NCBI RefSeq assembly: GCF_000377645.1
Contig: NZ_KB898476.1
Span: 1 to 64,000, forward strand
Source: Thiomonas sp. FB-6
Lineage (GTDB): Bacteria > Pseudomonadota > Gammaproteobacteria > Burkholderiales > Burkholderiaceae_C
DNA length: 64,000 nucleotides
Direction: 5' to 3'
The notes under the pieces: generated by a model
The model's input: the letters and a program-made list of their open reading frames with translations, nothing else
Databases searched by the model: none
What the model was told of the DNA's origin: nothing
Part shown: in pieces, positions 6,456 to 16,470 of the stretch
How positions within the stretch are numbered: the stretch's first letter is position 1
How the letters are laid out: each line of letters opens with the position of its first letter
Made by a program: the position numbers and the translations under genes

Positions 6456-9400
6456 TCCTGCACGCCCTCACCCACGCCGCGCTGCGCCAGCGCCTGGTCA
6501 CGCTGGGAGCGACGCTGGCGCTGGCCGTCGCCGGCCTGCTGGCCTGGCGCGCGCTGCCCGTCGACGCCTTTCCCGACGTGTCCTCGCCCCAGGTCAAGGT
6601 GATCATGAAGGCGCCGGGCATGACCCCGGAGGAGGTGGAGACCCGCGTGGTGCTGCCCATCGAGCAGGAAGTTCTGGGCATCGCGCGCAAGCGCACCGTG
6701 CGCTCCATTTCCAAGTACGGCATCGCCGACGTCACGGTGGACTTCGAGGAAGGCACCGACGTGTACTGGGCGCGCCAGCAGGTGGCCGAGGCCCTGGCCA
6801 ACGTGCGCGCGGATCTTCCCGCCTCCGCCCAGGGCGGCCTGGCCCCCATCACCACGCCCCTGTCGGACGTGTTCATGTTTACCGTGGAGGGCCCCGCCAG
6901 CCTGGCGCAAAAGCGCAGCGCTCTGCAATGGCAGTTGCGCCCGGCCCTGCGCACGGTGCCCGGAGTGGCCGACGTGAACATGCTGGGCGGCGACCAGCGC
7001 GTGTTCGAGGTCGTGCCCGATCCGGCGCGCATGGCCGCGCAAGGGGTGGGGCTGGAGGCCTTGCGCGCGGCCCTGAGCACCAACAACAGCAACGACGGCG
7101 CCGGCCGCCTCGACGAGGGCGAGGAAACCCGCATCGTGCGCGTGCAGGGGGCCTTTCGCGACGCGGCCGACATCCGCGACACGGTGATCGCCGCGCGCGG
7201 CGCCGGCGGCGGCGTGGTGCGCGTGGGCAACGTGGCCGAGGTGCGCGTGGCCTCCAGCACGCGCTACGGCATCGTCACCGAGGACGGCAAGGGCGAGGCG
7301 GTCGAGGGCATCGTGCTGGCGCTGCGCGGCGCCAATGCCTCCAAGGTGATCGCGGGGGTACGCGCGCGCCTGGCCGAGGTCGAGCCGCGCCTGCCCCAGG
7401 GCATGACGCTGCGCGTGTTCTACGACCGCAGCCAGCTGGTCGGGCGCGCGGTGGGCACGGTGATGCGCGCGCTGGCCGAGGCCGTGGTGCTGGTGGTGGT
7501 GATGTTGCTGGCCTTCCTCGGCAACTGGCGCGCGGCGCTGGTGGTGGCCGTCACGCTGCCGCTGTCGGCGCTGGCCACCTTCGTGCTGATGCGCTGGGCT
7601 GGACTGTCGGCCAACCTGATGAGCCTGGGCGGCCTGGCCATCGCGCTGGGCATGCTGGTCGACGCCGCGGTGGTGGTGGTGGAGAACCTGGTGAACCACA
7701 TGAGCCACGACCCCGCGCGCGCCTCGGCGGGCGACGCCGGCGCGGCCACCAGCGACCGTCTGGCGCGCGTGCTGCGCGCCGTCTCGGAGGTGGCGGGGCC
7801 GGTGCTGTCGGGGGTGGCGATCATCGGCATCGTGTTCCTGCCGCTGCTGTCGCTGCAGGGGCTGGAGGGCAAGCTGTTCCGGCCGGTGGCGCTGACCATC
7901 GTGTTCGCGCTCGCGGCCTCGCTGCTCATCGCGTTGACCACGGTGCCGGTACTGGCCTCGATGCTGCTGCGCCGCACCGCGCACGCCGATCCCTGGCTGG
8001 TGCGCAAGCTCTCGGCCGGCTACGCGCGGGTGCTCGACTGGAGCTTCGCGCATGCGCGCACGGTGGTGGTGCTCGCGCTGGCCTCGCTGCTGGCGGCGGG
8101 CTTCGCCTACACCCGCGTGGGCAAGACCTTCATGCCCACGCTGGACGAAGGGGACATCATCCTGCAATTGCAGAAACTGCCCTCGGTGGGCCTGGGCGCC
8201 ACCGCGGCGCTGGACCTGCGGGTGCAACGCGCGCTGCTGCAGCAGGTTCCGGAGATCCGCGCCATCATCGCCCGCAGCGGCTCGGACGATCTGGGCCTGG
8301 ACCCCATGGGCCTGAACGAGACCGACACCTTCCTGGTGCTCAAGCCGGCCTCCGAATGGCGCGGCGACAAGGCCAGCGTGATCGAGGCGATCCGCAAGGT
8401 GATGCAGCGCTTCCCCGGCGTCGACTACACCTTCACGCAGCCCATCGAGATGCGTGTATCGGAAATGCTCACCGGCTCCCGCGGCGACCTGGTGGTGAAG
8501 ATTTTCGGGCCCGACCTGCAGCAATTGGGCGTGCTGGCGCAGCAGGTCGCCCAGGTGCTGCGCGGCCTGCCCGGCGCGCAGGAGGTGCTGGCCGCGCGCA
8601 CCGAGGGCGTGCAATACCTGACGGTGGATGTCGACCGCCTGGCCGCCGGCCGCGCCGGCTTCGACGTGGAGACCCTGCAGCGCGACCTGCGCGCGCTGGT
8701 CGAGGGCCAGCAGCTCGGCGTGGTGCTCGAAGGCGTGCGCCGCACCCCGCTGCTGCTGCGCGGCGACGCGCAGCTGCGCGAGCAGCCGCAGGGTTTCGCG
8801 GACCTGCGCATCACCGGGCCCGACGGGCGCAGCTGGCCGCTGTCCTACCTGGCGCGCCTGCGGCCCACGCTGGGGCCGGTGCTGGTCACGCACGAGGACG
8901 GCAGCCGTTTCGCGACCGTGCAGGCCAACGTGGGAGGACGCGACCTGGTGGGCTTTGTCGACGAGGCCCGGCGCGCGGTCGCGGCCCGCGTCAAGCTGCC
9001 CGAAGGGGTTCGCCTGCAATGGGGCGGCCAGTTCGAGAACCAGCAACGCGCCGCTGCCCGCCTGGGGCTGGTGGTGCCGCTGGCGCTGGGGCTGATTTTC
9101 GTGCTGCTGATGACCACCTTCGGCTCGCTGCGCCAATCGGTGCTGGTGTTCGCCAACATCCCCTTCGCGCTGGTGGGCGGGGTGCTGGCGCTATGGCTCA
9201 GCGGGGAATACATGTCGGTTCCGGCCTCGGTGGGCTTCATCGCGCTGCTGGGCATCGCCGTGCTCAACGGCGTGGTGCTGGTCAGCCACTTCAACGAACT
9301 GCTGCAGCGTGGAATGCCGCTGGCGCAGGCCGTGCGCGAGGGCTCGATGCGCCGCCTGCGGCCGGTCATGATGACCGCCGGCATCACCGCGCTGGGCCTG

Positions 9401-9586
9401 ATCCCGCTGCTGTCGGCCAGCGGCCCCGGCTCGGAGATCCAGAAACCCCTGGCCGTGGTGGTGGTCGGCGGCCTGCTCAGTTCCACGGTGCTGACCCTGG
9501 TGCTGCTGCCGCTGCTGTTCGCGCGCTTCGGCCTGCCCGCGATCGCGCGGGACGCCGCCGCCACGCCCTCGGAGGATTCGGCATGA
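6452..9586 (+). CDS. RND efflux pump, heavy-metal (HME) type
   Basis: This 1044-residue inner-membrane proton antiporter exports substrate from periplasm or cytoplasm through the tripartite complex. Features are the N-terminal helix followed by LPVDAFPDVSSPQVKV (family signature), the first large periplasmic porter domain, a helix cluster with ALGMLVDAAVVVVEN in TM4, a second periplasmic domain beginning near VGKTFMPTLDEGDIILQ, and a C-terminal helix bundle with ALLGIAVLNGVVLVSHFNE. TLDEGD and VDAAVVVVEN resemble CzcA/CusA proteins more than drug-efflux AcrB. Length is standard. Both neighbours overlap it by ATGA. The metal specificity cannot be assigned by eye. Confidence 0.92.
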   Translation: MILHALTHAALRQRLVTLGATLALAVAGLLAWRALPVDAFPDVSSPQVKVIMKAPGMTPEEVETRVVLPIEQEVLGIARKRTVRSISKYGIADVTVDFEEGTDVYWARQQVAEALANVRADLPASAQGGLAPITTPLSDVFMFTVEGPASLAQKRSALQWQLRPALRTVPGVADVNMLGGDQRVFEVVPDPARMAAQGVGLEALRAALSTNNSNDGAGRLDEGEETRIVRVQGAFRDAADIRDTVIAARGAGGGVVRVGNVAEVRVASSTRYGIVTEDGKGEAVEGIVLALRGANASKVIAGVRARLAEVEPRLPQGMTLRVFYDRSQLVGRAVGTVMRALAEAVVLVVVMLLAFLGNWRAALVVAVTLPLSALATFVLMRWAGLSANLMSLGGLAIALGMLVDAAVVVVENLVNHMSHDPARASAGDAGAATSDRLARVLRAVSEVAGPVLSGVAIIGIVFLPLLSLQGLEGKLFRPVALTIVFALAASLLIALTTVPVLASMLLRRTAHADPWLVRKLSAGYARVLDWSFAHARTVVVLALASLLAAGFAYTRVGKTFMPTLDEGDIILQLQKLPSVGLGATAALDLRVQRALLQQVPEIRAIIARSGSDDLGLDPMGLNETDTFLVLKPASEWRGDKASVIEAIRKVMQRFPGVDYTFTQPIEMRVSEMLTGSRGDLVVKIFGPDLQQLGVLAQQVAQVLRGLPGAQEVLAARTEGVQYLTVDVDRLAAGRAGFDVETLQRDLRALVEGQQLGVVLEGVRRTPLLLRGDAQLREQPQGFADLRITGPDGRSWPLSYLARLRPTLGPVLVTHEDGSRFATVQANVGGRDLVGFVDEARRAVAARVKLPEGVRLQWGGQFENQQRAAARLGLVVPLALGLIFVLLMTTFGSLRQSVLVFANIPFALVGGVLALWLSGEYMSVPASVGFIALLGIAVLNGVVLVSHFNELLQRGMPLAQAVREGSMRRLRPVMMTAGITALGLIPLLSASGPGSEIQKPLAVVVVGGLLSSTVLTLVLLPLLFARFGLPAIARDAAATPSEDSA

Positions 9587-10980
9587 ACTCCCTGCAAGGC
9601 CTCGTGCTGGCGGCCGCCTGCCTGGGCGTATGGCCCTGCGCCACGGCCTCGGCGACCGGCGCCGTGGAGGCGACGGGCACCCCGTCCGCGCCCCAAGGCG
9701 CGTCCTCCCCCGCCGCCCCGTCCGCCGCCCCATCGGCGGCCCCGGGCCCCTCGGCGTGGCAGCAGCTCGCGCAGCCCACGCTGCCGCGCGCCGGCCTGCT
9801 GCGCGCCCTGCTCGCGCAGGCTCCCTCGCTGGCGGAAGCGCGCGCACTGCGCGACGCCGCCGATGCCCGAGCGGACGCGCTGCGCATCGGCCCGCAGGAG
9901 TTCACGGCCCAGGCCCAGGTCCAGCAGCGCCGCGTGGACGAAGCACCGGACAACGGGCGCTACACCGAATGGCAGCTTCAACTCAACCGCCCGCTGCGCC
10001 TGCCCTCGCAGGCGCAGGCGGACCGCCAACTGGCCGAGGCCAATTCCGCCCAGGCCCGCCAGCTGCTGTCCGGCAGCCGGCGCGAATGGCTGGACCAGTT
10101 GCTGCGCGCATGGTTCGACGCGCAGCTGGCCGGCGCCGACGCCCGCCTCGCCCGCGCCTCCGCGCAGGCGCTGGACCGCCAGGCCGGCATGGTTCAGCGC
10201 CGCCAGCAACTGGGAGACGCCAGCCGCCTGGAACTCGACCTGGTGGCTGCCGAACAGGCCCGCGCGGACGCCGCGGCCTTGCTGGCCGAAGGACGTGCCG
10301 CCAGCCAGCGCGCGGCGCTGCAGGCGCGCTGGCCGCTGCTGGCCGCCGACCCCGCGCTGCAGGGCGATCCGGCCAGCGCCGCCATGCTTCGCGAGGTCCC
10401 CGAGGACTCCGAGGCGCTACGCGAGCGCATGCTGGATCACAGCGCGGTGCTGGCGCAGGCGCGTGGCGCCGTGCGTCAGGCCGAGGCCCAGGCCGAACAG
10501 GCGCGCGCTGCGCGCACGCCCCAGCCCACGGTGGGCGCCTACCTCGGCTCGGACCGTGGCGGGCGCGAGCGCATCGTCGGGCTCCAGGTGCAGATTCCCA
10601 TCGGCGGCGCGGCGCGCGCGGCGGGAGAACGCGCCGCGCTGGCCGACCTCGAAGCCGCGCGCTGGCGCCTGCAGGAGCAAGGCATGCGGGTACGGGAGCA
10701 GACGCGCAGCCTGCTCGCGCAGGGCCAGGCCCAGGCCGGCGCCGCGCAGGCCCTGATGCTGGCCGCGCAGCGCCAGCAAGCCGCGGCCGAGCGCACGCAG
10801 CGGGCCTGGGAACTGGGCGAGGTCGGCGCCTCCGAATGGCTGCTGGCGCGGCGCAACGCGCTCGACGTGCAGATGCAGGCGCTGCAGGCGCGCTTCGACG
10901 CGGCCCGCGCGAGCGCGCTGCTGCGCCTGCACGAAGGCCTGCTGGACCCGCAGCCCGCGCCGGAGCCCGCGCGGCCCTGA
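9583..10980 (+). CDS. outer-membrane efflux protein (TolC family)
   Basis: This 465-residue outer-membrane factor completes the tripartite RND system. A signal peptide covers about residues 1-26, and a low-complexity Ala/Pro/Ser linker follows at about 30-58. The rest is two homologous halves rich in Ala, Gln, Arg and Leu (for example RALRDAADARADALR and AALADLEAARWRLQEQG), the coiled-coil alpha-barrel helices typical of TolC and CzcC. The start overlaps the pump stop codon (ATGA) and lies downstream of GGAGGA. The order adaptor-pump-channel is common in HME-RND operons. No metal-responsive regulator is seen adjacent. Confidence 0.88.
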   Translation: MNSLQGLVLAAACLGVWPCATASATGAVEATGTPSAPQGASSPAAPSAAPSAAPGPSAWQQLAQPTLPRAGLLRALLAQAPSLAEARALRDAADARADALRIGPQEFTAQAQVQQRRVDEAPDNGRYTEWQLQLNRPLRLPSQAQADRQLAEANSAQARQLLSGSRREWLDQLLRAWFDAQLAGADARLARASAQALDRQAGMVQRRQQLGDASRLELDLVAAEQARADAAALLAEGRAASQRAALQARWPLLAADPALQGDPASAAMLREVPEDSEALRERMLDHSAVLAQARGAVRQAEAQAEQARAARTPQPTVGAYLGSDRGGRERIVGLQVQIPIGGAARAAGERAALADLEAARWRLQEQGMRVREQTRSLLAQGQAQAGAAQALMLAAQRQQAAAERTQRAWELGEVGASEWLLARRNALDVQMQALQARFDAARASALLRLHEGLLDPQPAPEPARP

Positions 10981-10990
10981 GGATCGCGGC

Positions 10991-11338
10991 TCAGCGCCCT
11001 TGCGCCCGCAGGGCTTGCAGGCATTGCATCTGCACCTGCTGCGCGCGCGCCGGCGGACTGAACCTGCGGCTGTCGGGGCTTTCGTAGATGGTGCGCGCCA
11101 GGCGCTGCAGGATCTGCGACTGGCGCGGATGCTCGGGGCCGAGCAGGCGCATGCCGTCGGCCTGCGCGTCCTGGAAACTGCGCCCGGCGAGGAAATCGGC
11201 CTGCAGCGTGGAGGCGATCAGCCCGAAACGCTGGCAGTTCGGCGGCCCCCCCAGCGCGGCCCGCGCGGCCGGCGCCGCGGCGGCGCAGGCCAGCAAGGCG
11301 ACGAGCGCGCATGCGCGGGGGCGGGAGCCGGGCTTCAT
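10991..11338 (-). CDS. small secreted protein of unknown function
   Basis: I do not recognise a family. The 115-residue product has a clear signal peptide (residues about 1-27, ACALVALLACAAAAPAARA), then a mostly helical mature part of about 88 residues with two cysteines (one near the mature N-terminus in PNCQRFG, one near the C-terminus in MQCLQALR) that could form a disulfide. It lies convergent to the RND operon with only 10 bp between stops, and downstream of pobA on the same strand. The ATG at 11338 was chosen because it places the signal peptide at the start. Expected location is the periplasm. Confidence 0.7.
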   Translation of the reverse strand: MKPGSRPRACALVALLACAAAAPAARAALGGPPNCQRFGLIASTLQADFLAGRSFQDAQADGMRLLGPEHPRQSQILQRLARTIYESPDSRRFSPPARAQQVQMQCLQALRAQGR

Positions 11339-11410
11339 GCGGCGATTGTCGCACCGCCGACTCGCCGCGGGCCCGCCTGGCACGCGCCCCGCGCGATGCA
11401 GGCCCCGGAT

Positions 11411-12610
<1,200 letters not shown>

Positions 12611-12677
12611 TCACATATCGCTGATCCGGAAACTCTAAGCCCGCACGGCCTCGTTTCGCAGAGGGCAGCGTCGCTCT

Positions 12678-12716
12678 TTGCGCGATGGATGCGCAAAATG
12701 TGCGATCATCGCGCAA
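12678..12716. promoter_or_regulatory. inverted-repeat operator between pobA and its IclR-type regulator
   Basis: TTGCGCGATG at 12678-12687 and CATCGCGCAA at 12707-12716 form a perfect 10-bp inverted repeat around a second, imperfect one (GATGCGCA, AAA, TGTGCGATC). IclR regulators such as PobR and PcaR bind dyads of this kind in the divergent promoter. The block covers the most upstream ATG of the regulator frame (12685), which suggests that translation starts further downstream. Confidence 0.6.
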
Positions 12717-12747
12717 CTTCGCTCGCCCCCGCCCGGCCGCCCCGCCC

Positions 12748-13566
12748 ATGCCCGCCCCCGCCCGCCCCGATCCGAGCCGCCCGGCCATCGCCCACGCCGA
12801 TTTCATCGAAGGCATGGCCAAGGGCATGGCCGTGCTCGAGAGCTTCGACACCGAGCGCCAGCGCCTCAACGCCACGCTGACCGCCGAGCGCGCCGGCATC
12901 ACGCGGGCGGCGGCGCGCCGGCACCTGCTCACGCTGGCCCATCTGGGCTATCTGGAGAGCGACGGCAGCTACTTCTGGCTGTCCAGCAAGGTGCTGCGCT
13001 TCTCGGGCAGCTACCTCGCCTCGGCGCGCCTGCCGCGCGCCATCCAGCCCACGCTCAATCGCCTCGCGCTGCAGGCCCGGCAGGCCTTCTCCGGCGTGGT
13101 GCTGGACCGCGACGAGGTGGTCATCGTCGCGCGCAGCGGCGCCGACCGCGGCAGCGCCGAGTCCGGCGCGGAGCGCATCATCGCCTACGGCGTGCACCTG
13201 GGCGCGCGCCTGCCGGCGCATGCCACCTCCACCGGCCGGGTGCTGCTGGCCGCGCTGTCACGCGCCCAGCTCGCGGCCTGGATGAAGGGGCGCGCCTTCG
13301 CGCGCCTGACCCCACTGACCCGCACCGAGCCGCGCGCGCTGCGCGAGGCCATCGAGCAGGTGCGCCGCCAGGACTGGTGCCTGGCCAGCGAGGAGCACGA
13401 ACTCGGGGTGCATGCGCTGGCCGTGCCGGTGCGCAACGCCGCGGGGGCCACGGTGGCCGCGCTCAACGTGGTCAGCTCGCCGCGCAGGCTCGGCGCCGAG
13501 CTCATGCAGCGGGAGTTGCTGCCTTTGCTGCAGCAAGCCGCCCACGAGCTGCGGCCGCTGGTCTGA
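12748..13566 (+). CDS. pobR: IclR-family regulator, PobR/PcaR-like
   Basis: This protein of about 272 residues has an N-terminal winged helix (DFIEGMAKGMAVLESF, then ITRAAARRHLLTLAHLGYL as recognition region) and a C-terminal IclR ligand-binding domain (LGARLPAHATSTGRVLLAAL, later LGVHALAVPVRN). The EGMAKGMAVLESFD opening is characteristic of the PcaR/PobR/CatR branch, which usually activates genes for hydroxybenzoate or protocatechuate breakdown. It is divergent from pobA. Two starts are possible: ATG 12685 lies inside the dyad operator, so I chose ATG 12748, which gives the normal family length. Neither has a strong ribosome site. The effector is probably p-hydroxybenzoate, by analogy. Confidence 0.85.
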   Translation: MPAPARPDPSRPAIAHADFIEGMAKGMAVLESFDTERQRLNATLTAERAGITRAAARRHLLTLAHLGYLESDGSYFWLSSKVLRFSGSYLASARLPRAIQPTLNRLALQARQAFSGVVLDRDEVVIVARSGADRGSAESGAERIIAYGVHLGARLPAHATSTGRVLLAALSRAQLAAWMKGRAFARLTPLTRTEPRALREAIEQVRRQDWCLASEEHELGVHALAVPVRNAAGATVAALNVVSSPRRLGAELMQRELLPLLQQAAHELRPLV

Positions 13567-13603
13567 CGCCAGTCCGCGCAGGCGGCGCGCGCCCGCGCGG
13601 CGC

Positions 13604-15511
13604 TCAGCTCTTCGCGCGCGGCAGCAGCAGGCCCGGCGCGTCGCCGCGATACAGCGCCTCCACCAGATCCGCGCGGTGCTGCAGCACCGCGCGCTGGTTG
13701 ATCGATCCCTTGTCGGTGATCTCGCCGCGGTCCAGCGACGGCGCCTCGGCGAGCACGCAGGCGCGCGCCACGCGGTTGGCACTGCCGGTGCCCTGCGCCC
13801 ACAACGCGTCCACCAGTTCCTGGAAAAAAGCGCGTACCGCCGGATGCGCGAGCACCTCCTGCGCGCCGCTGCCGGCGGGCAGCGCCGCCAGCGCGCGGCA
13901 TTCGTCCAGGCGCGGCACGATCAGCGCGCCCAGCTCGTCGCGGTCGGGCGCGGTCAGCACGGCGTCGAACACGCAAGGCGCGCCGAGCTGGGCGATGCGC
14001 GCGCGCAGCGGTCCGCAGCTCACGAAGGTGCCGCTGGAAAGCTTGAAGTCCTCGGCGATGCGGCCGTCGAAGCGCAGGCCGCGCTGCGGGTCCTCGGGGT
14101 CGACGAAACGCGCGGCGTCGCCGGTGCGGTAGTAGCCCTCCTCGTCGAAGGCTTCGGCGCTCTGTTCGGGCGCGCGCCAGTAGCCCGGCATCACGTTGGG
14201 GCCGCGGAAGCGAACCTCCAGCTTGCCGTCCACGGGAACCAGCTTGAGCTCCACCCCCGGCACGGGCAGCCCGATGTGCCCGGATTCGACCTCGGGCCCC
14301 AGCGCGAACATGGACGACGGCGCGGTCTCGGTCATGCCCAGGCCGGTGAGCATGCAGATGCGCTCGCCCACCTCGGCCTCGCCCAGAGCGTCGAGTTCGT
14401 CCCACACGGCCTGCGACAGGCCGGCTCCGGCGAAGAAAAAGGCCCGCACCTGCGAGAACAGCCGCTCGCGCAGGCCCGCGTCCTCGCGCATGGCCGAGGC
14501 GATCTCCTCGAAGCCCTTGGGAACGTTGAAGTACACGGTGGGCGCGATCTCCCGCAGGTTGCGCAGGGTCTCGCCGATGCCCTGCGGCGTCGGCTTGCCG
14601 TCGTCGATGTACAGCGTGCCGCCGTTGTACAGCGCGATGCCCACGTTGTGGTTGCCCCCGAAGGTGTGGTTCCAGGGAAGCCAGTCGACCAGCACGGGCG
14701 GCTGCTCCCCCAGGAAGGGCATGGCCTGCAGGATCATCTGCTGGTTGGCGCACAGCATGCGCTGGGTGTTGACCACGCCCTTCGGGTTGCGGGTCGAGCC
14801 CGAGGTGAACAGGAACTTGGCGATGGTGTCGGGCCCCACCTTCTCGCGGGTGTGGCGCAGGTCCAGCGGCTGCGCCTGCAGCAGGGTCTCGAACCCCGTG
14901 CTGGCGCGCGCCTGCAGCGCGCCGCGGGCCAGCAGCACTTCCACGCCGGGCTCGATCACCGCGCGCAGCGCCGGCTCGTAGGCGGCGTCGCTGGCGAACA
15001 CCAGCCCGGGGGTCAGGGTCTGCACCACGTGGCGCAGCTTGGCGTAGTCGCGCGACACCAGCGCATAGGCGGGCGACACGGGGGCGTGCGGAATCCCCGC
15101 CAGCATCGCGCCCAGCGCCAGTTGCAGCTGTTCCAGGCTGTTCTCCCCCAGCACCAGGATGGGGTGCTCGGCGTCGAGGCCACGCGCCAGCAGCGCCGTG
15201 GCGATGCGCCGCGCCCGATCCAGCATCTGCGCGTAGTCGATGCGCACCCACTGGCCGTCGGCCCCCCGGCGCGCCGCGAACACGCGCTGCGGCGCCACCC
15301 GGGCCCAGTGTTCCAGGCGGTCGGTCAGGCGTTGCGGGTACTCGCCCAGGGGCTCGGGCGAACGCAGCACCATGGTGCCGTCGGCTCGGCGTTGCAGCTC
15401 GGTGCGCACGCAACCGCCGATGCTGCAGGCCCGCGCCGCAGCGCGGCGGCGCACGGCCCGCGAGGTGCCCGACGGGTTGGTGGCGGCGGTGGCGGTGGCG
15501 GTGCTATCCAT
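13604..15511 (-). CDS. feruloyl-CoA / hydroxycinnamoyl-CoA synthase
   Basis: This 635-residue ANL-superfamily ligase joins a hydroxycinnamic acid (ferulate, p-coumarate or caffeate) to CoA with ATP. The adenylation P-loop FLFTSGSTRNPKG is near residue 233, the second core LTGLGMTETAPSSM is present, and the A8 hinge follows YYRTGDAARFVD with RFDGRIAEDFKLSSGTFV. It belongs to the Fcs branch that carries an unusual A10 region (EITDKGSINQRAVLQHRA). The gene is 2 bp from the upstream crotonase gene, so the two are cotranscribed. The convergent neighbour is the IclR-type regulator gene. I expect it to be the entry step for lignin-derived phenylpropenoids. Confidence 0.9.
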   Translation of the reverse strand: MDSTATATAATNPSGTSRAVRRRAAARACSIGGCVRTELQRRADGTMVLRSPEPLGEYPQRLTDRLEHWARVAPQRVFAARRGADGQWVRIDYAQMLDRARRIATALLARGLDAEHPILVLGENSLEQLQLALGAMLAGIPHAPVSPAYALVSRDYAKLRHVVQTLTPGLVFASDAAYEPALRAVIEPGVEVLLARGALQARASTGFETLLQAQPLDLRHTREKVGPDTIAKFLFTSGSTRNPKGVVNTQRMLCANQQMILQAMPFLGEQPPVLVDWLPWNHTFGGNHNVGIALYNGGTLYIDDGKPTPQGIGETLRNLREIAPTVYFNVPKGFEEIASAMREDAGLRERLFSQVRAFFFAGAGLSQAVWDELDALGEAEVGERICMLTGLGMTETAPSSMFALGPEVESGHIGLPVPGVELKLVPVDGKLEVRFRGPNVMPGYWRAPEQSAEAFDEEGYYRTGDAARFVDPEDPQRGLRFDGRIAEDFKLSSGTFVSCGPLRARIAQLGAPCVFDAVLTAPDRDELGALIVPRLDECRALAALPAGSGAQEVLAHPAVRAFFQELVDALWAQGTGSANRVARACVLAEAPSLDRGEITDKGSINQRAVLQHRADLVEALYRGDAPGLLLPRAKS

Positions 15512-15513
15512 GC

Positions 15514-16299
15514 TCAGGCCTCCTTGCGCACCTTGGCGGCGCGTCCGGCGAGAAAGTCCTGCAGGCGCTGCTTGGCCGCGTCGTCGCCCTGTGCGATGGC
15601 CGCCATCAGCGATTCGACGAACAGGCCCTCGGCCTGGGGCATGCCGGCGATGCGCGGCAAGGCATGCTGCACCGCGAAGTTCGACAGCGGCGCGTTGGCG
15701 GCGATGCGCCGCGCCAGCGCGAAGCCCTTGTCCAGGCCCTCCCCGGCGCCGACCTTGTACTGCACCAGGCCGGCGGCCAGCGCCTCGTCGGCGTCGAGCA
15801 CGCGCCCGGTGAGCATCATGTCGGTCATGCGCGCATGACCGATGAGCTGCGGGATGCGCGAGGAGCCGCCGCCGCCGACGAACAGGCCGCGCTGGCCTTC
15901 GGGCAGCCCGAAGATGGCGTTGGGCTCGGCCACGCGAATATGCGCCGAGGCCGCCAGCTCCAGCCCGCCGCCGACCACGGCGCCGTGCAGCACCGCGACC
16001 ACCGGCGCGCGGCCGAACTGCACGCGTTCGAAGGCGGCGTGCCAGGAACGCGAATGCCAGATCCCCTCGGCGACGGTGCGCTCGCTGAGCTCCGACAAGT
16101 CCAGCCCGGCGCAGAAGTGCTGTCCGCGCGCGGACAGCACCACCGCGCGCACCTCGGTGGACAAGGCGGCGAAGGCTCGGTCGATGGCGGCGATCAGGTC
16201 GTCGCTGATGGCGTTGCGCTTGGCCTGCCGGTCGAGCTCGATATGCGCGATCCCCGGCTCGGGGTGGGTGACGTGAAGCAGGGGTTCGGAGCTGGCCAT
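15514..16299 (-). CDS. crotonase-family enoyl-CoA hydratase, probably on hydroxycinnamoyl-CoA
   Basis: This 261-residue single-domain crotonase has oxyanion-hole segments SARGQHFCAGLDL and HGAVVGGGLELAAS. Glu114 (GGLELA) and Glu134 (LPEGQRG) are spaced exactly as the two catalytic glutamates of true enoyl-CoA hydratases. In the lyase-type hydroxycinnamoyl-CoA hydratase-lyase the first of these is replaced, so this enzyme looks like a plain hydratase that would make the beta-hydroxyacyl-CoA and stop there. It is the first gene of the CoA-ligase operon and is divergent from an amidohydrolase gene that could perform the later chain cleavage. A general fatty-acid role is possible but less likely in this context. 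Confidence 0.8.
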   Translation of the reverse strand: MASSEPLLHVTHPEPGIAHIELDRQAKRNAISDDLIAAIDRAFAALSTEVRAVVLSARGQHFCAGLDLSELSERTVAEGIWHSRSWHAAFERVQFGRAPVVAVLHGAVVGGGLELAASAHIRVAEPNAIFGLPEGQRGLFVGGGGSSRIPQLIGHARMTDMMLTGRVLDADEALAAGLVQYKVGAGEGLDKGFALARRIAANAPLSNFAVQHALPRIAGMPQAEGLFVESLMAAIAQGDDAAKQRLQDFLAGRAAKVRKEA

Positions 16300-16326
16300 G
16301 GCGGTCTTGGGTTCTCTTAAAACTTC

Positions 16327-16340
16327 ATAGTAGTAACTAT
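16327..16340. promoter_or_regulatory. inverted repeat ATAGT-N4-ACTAT, candidate MarR-type operator of the CoA-ligase operon
   Basis: The dyad ATAGT-AGTA-ACTAT lies 28 bp upstream of the crotonase start, in the 171-bp divergent region shared with the amidohydrolase gene. Hydroxycinnamate operons are often repressed by MarR proteins that release DNA on binding the CoA thioester, and one MarR gene lies at 20.6 kb. The link is inferred. On the other side of the same region, TATTAT at 16415-16420 could be a -10 box for the amidohydrolase gene. Confidence 0.4.
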
Positions 16341-16470
16341 CTTCGGTGCATTCTGCTCGGGAAAACCCTGATCACCGCGCTTCCACAGACATCTCACGCG
16401 CGAGCTTCCGGGTCTATTATTTGCACTTCTGAACTTTTTACTGCCAAGCTCGCGCCGCCTGGAGCCGCTC

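Noticed and set aside
6020-9136. A 1038-codon open frame on the minus strand opposite the RND pump
   Set aside because: It is a shadow frame caused by extreme GC content. The plus strand encodes a complete RND pump with all signatures, while the minus product is His/Arg/Gln-rich low-complexity sequence.
6928-10980. A 1350-codon plus-strand frame through the RND pump and the outer-membrane factor
   Set aside because: The first two thirds are out of frame with the pump and are low-complexity Arg/Ala/Gly. The true gene is the last 465 codons starting at 9583.
15514-16299. Annotation as hydroxycinnamoyl-CoA hydratase-lyase (vanillin-forming)
   Set aside because: Both glutamates of ordinary enoyl-CoA hydratases are present at the usual spacing, unlike the lyase family, and no aldehyde dehydrogenase is nearby.
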